Of a stretch of DNA of 7,403 nt, positions 6,627 through 7,403 are shown piece after piece. Positions within the stretch are counted from its first letter, which is position 1. Each line of letters opens with the position of its first letter. The notes beneath the pieces were generated by a model that ran no database searches, was not told where the DNA came from, and saw only the letters and a program-made list of their open reading frames with translations. The position numbers and the translations under genes were made by a program. The stretch is from positions 1 to 7,403 of the forward strand of contig CAIVDB010000076.1 of assembly GCA_903904545.1 (NCBI GenBank), given 5' to 3'. This stretch comes from an uncultured bacterium (lineage in GTDB: Bacteria; Patescibacteria; JAEDAM01; Absconditabacterales; Absconditicoccaceae).

Positions 6627-6654
6627 TTGCATTTTTTCGTAAAAAATAAATACT
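6627..6654 (+). promoter_or_regulatory. weak candidate promoter before the deaminase gene
   Basis: TTGCAT (6627-6632), 16 bases, then AATACT (6649-6654). The -35 hexamer is the same as the one proposed before the methyltransferase, but the -10 is poor. An AT-only hairpin (ATTTTTT, CGT, AAAAAAT; 6631-6647) lies in the spacer. The 105-base gap holds no other recognisable element. Confidence 0.22.
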
Positions 6655-6679
6655 AGCAGAAGAAATAAATACAAAAGCC

Positions 6680-7192
6680 ATGAAAACAATTGGGCAAGAA
6701 ACTGAAAAGGGAATAGCCAACATTTATGACTATTACCTCAGTGAGATCAATGAAAAGGAAATATATATTTCCCAATTCAGTGATATCACAGCACGATTTA
6801 TCAAACAACACTGCGAGACGCTCTTCAGAAAGAAGATTGTCTGCAAAAGCAAGATCGTATTTGCAGTACTCGTAATCCAGACAGACAAAGGACTTCGATG
6901 TTTCTTTGGGACTAATTACATTAATTACCCAATGGAAACATGCCCTGGCACCAGGAATTCTCAAGGGATCAAAACCTATGAGAATTGCAAGAGACTTTGC
7001 AAACAAGACTTTCACGCAGAAACATGCGCCATTTATTTATGCGAAAGAAATAATTTTTCAGCACAGGGAGGACATATGTATATTACAGGACACCCATTTT
7101 GCTGCCCCAATTGTGAGGGAATCATAGAAAGATATGGTATCACCTATGCAAAATCATTTGATAGTGCATACGAAAAACATTTCGGGAAATAA
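6680..7192 (+). CDS. zinc-dependent cytidine/dCMP-deaminase-fold protein
   Basis: A 170-residue protein. The zinc site of the cytidine deaminase superfamily is plain: H112-A-E114 (metal ligand and proton-shuttling Glu) and, after a spacer ending in TGHPF, C142-P-N-C145 (C-x-x-C). Most relatives have P-C-x-x-C; here the motif is P-F-C-C-P-N-C. An upstream cysteine-rich stretch (C88-P-G, Y100-x-x-C103, C107-K-Q) leading directly into HAE resembles a group of bacterial and phage dCMP-deaminase-like proteins and could form a second metal site. The first 60 residues are helical and not recognised. Likely reaction: hydrolytic deamination of a cytosine- or other base-containing nucleotide; the substrate is unproven. 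It is the only gene here without an in-frame TGA, so its reading does not depend on recoding. ATG 6680 follows an in-frame TAA at 6647 and has at most a weak purine-rich ribosome site. Last gene before the terminator. Confidence 0.75.
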   Translation: MKTIGQETEKGIANIYDYYLSEINEKEIYISQFSDITARFIKQHCETLFRKKIVCKSKIVFAVLVIQTDKGLRCFFGTNYINYPMETCPGTRNSQGIKTYENCKRLCKQDFHAETCAIYLCERNNFSAQGGHMYITGHPFCCPNCEGIIERYGITYAKSFDSAYEKHFGK

Positions 7193-7204
7193 CAATATAT
7201 CTGC

Positions 7205-7236
7205 CGGCGTGAAGTATTCTTCACCCGATTTTTTTT
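7205..7236 (+). terminator. strong intrinsic terminator after the deaminase gene
   Basis: CGG (7205-7207), a bulged C, GTGAAG (7209-7214), loop TATT, CTTCAC (7219-7224) and CCG (7225-7227) form a 9-bp stem followed by A and eight T. It begins 13 bases after the deaminase stop and ends the plus-strand gene row. Confidence 0.85.
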
Positions 7237-7326
7237 ATAAAAAAACAGACAAATATTGAAGAAAAAATCAACGAAAAAATAGCCTAAAAAAACAAATACC
7301 ATCTATATAACAATTCACCGATAAGC

Positions 7327-7360
7327 GAACAGCAAAAAGAGCTGTTCTTCTTTATTTTTT
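7327..7360 (+). terminator. second intrinsic terminator-like hairpin
   Basis: GAACAGC (7327-7333), loop AAAAAGA and GCTGTTC (7341-7347) form a perfect 7-bp stem followed by a T-rich tail (TTCTTTATTTTTT). It lies about 90 bases after the first terminator with no gene between. It may be a back-up terminator or the end of a short transcript starting in the A-rich stretch 7237-7326; I see no convincing promoter or ORF there. Confidence 0.65.
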
Positions 7361-7362
7361 CA

Positions 7363-7390
7363 TTGATTTTAGTAGTATCGAAGTGATAAT
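7363..7390 (+). promoter_or_regulatory. candidate promoter for a gene beyond the window
   Basis: TTGATT (7363-7368), a 16-base spacer and GATAAT (7385-7390) resemble a sigma-70 promoter reading out of the right edge, placed directly after a terminator. The gene it would serve is not in the window. Confidence 0.35.
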
Positions 7391-7403
7391 TTTTTGCACT
7401 ACA

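Noticed and set aside
6653..7015. Minus-strand ORF opposite the deaminase
   Set aside because: Shadow of the deaminase frame, which has clear zinc-binding motifs on the plus strand.
6680..7192. Recent horizontal transfer of the deaminase because it has no in-frame TGA
   Set aside because: It has only about a dozen glycines; with TGA being a minority of Gly codons in the neighbouring genes, absence by chance is quite possible.

Overview
This AT-rich window comes from a bacterium that reads TGA as glycine (genetic code 25), as known for Absconditabacteria (SR1) and Gracilibacteria (BD1-5). The evidence is internal. I count 22 in-frame TGA codons in six of seven genes. Several fall where the protein family requires glycine: the T/S-G-D-F-K metal motif of RNase J, the E-x-G-x-x-x-G SAM loop of an O-methyltransferase (two consecutive TGAs) and the P-G-H turn of a cupin. 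All seven genes end in TAA or TAG, and tryptophan is written TGG. Under the standard code nearly every gene would look broken. I cannot tell SR1 from Gracilibacteria on this window alone.

Layout. Bases 1-1506 (+) hold a small cupin followed closely by a GT4-type glycosyltransferase whose two Rossmann domains are in reversed order (C-terminal donor domain first, N-terminal acceptor domain second). This pair looks like the end of a surface-glycan or sugar-modification cluster. A short convergent junction with a heptamer tandem array (about 1507-1590) leads to two minus-strand genes. These are a stand-alone PD-(D/E)XK nuclease with a probable 4Fe-4S cysteine set (1591-2586) and ribonuclease J (2903-4849). 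The 316-bp gap between them holds a terminator for RNase J, several inverted and direct repeats, and a good promoter for the nuclease.

From a short divergent promoter region (about 4850-4907) a plus-strand row of three genes follows: a COMT-like class I O-methyltransferase (4908-5504), a membrane-anchored class A beta-lactamase-like serine hydrolase (5531-6574) and a zinc-dependent cytidine/dCMP-deaminase-fold protein (6680-7192). A strong intrinsic terminator follows (7205-7236), then a second hairpin terminator (7327-7360), and a possible promoter for a gene beyond the window.

The genes do not form one obvious pathway: sugar modification, DNA processing, RNA turnover, methyl transfer, envelope and nucleotide functions sit side by side. 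The most unusual items are the apparent circular permutation of the glycosyltransferase, the replacement of a metal-ligand histidine of RNase J by phenylalanine, and the placement of recoded TGA codons in catalytic motifs. I found no tRNA, rRNA, CRISPR array or insertion sequence.
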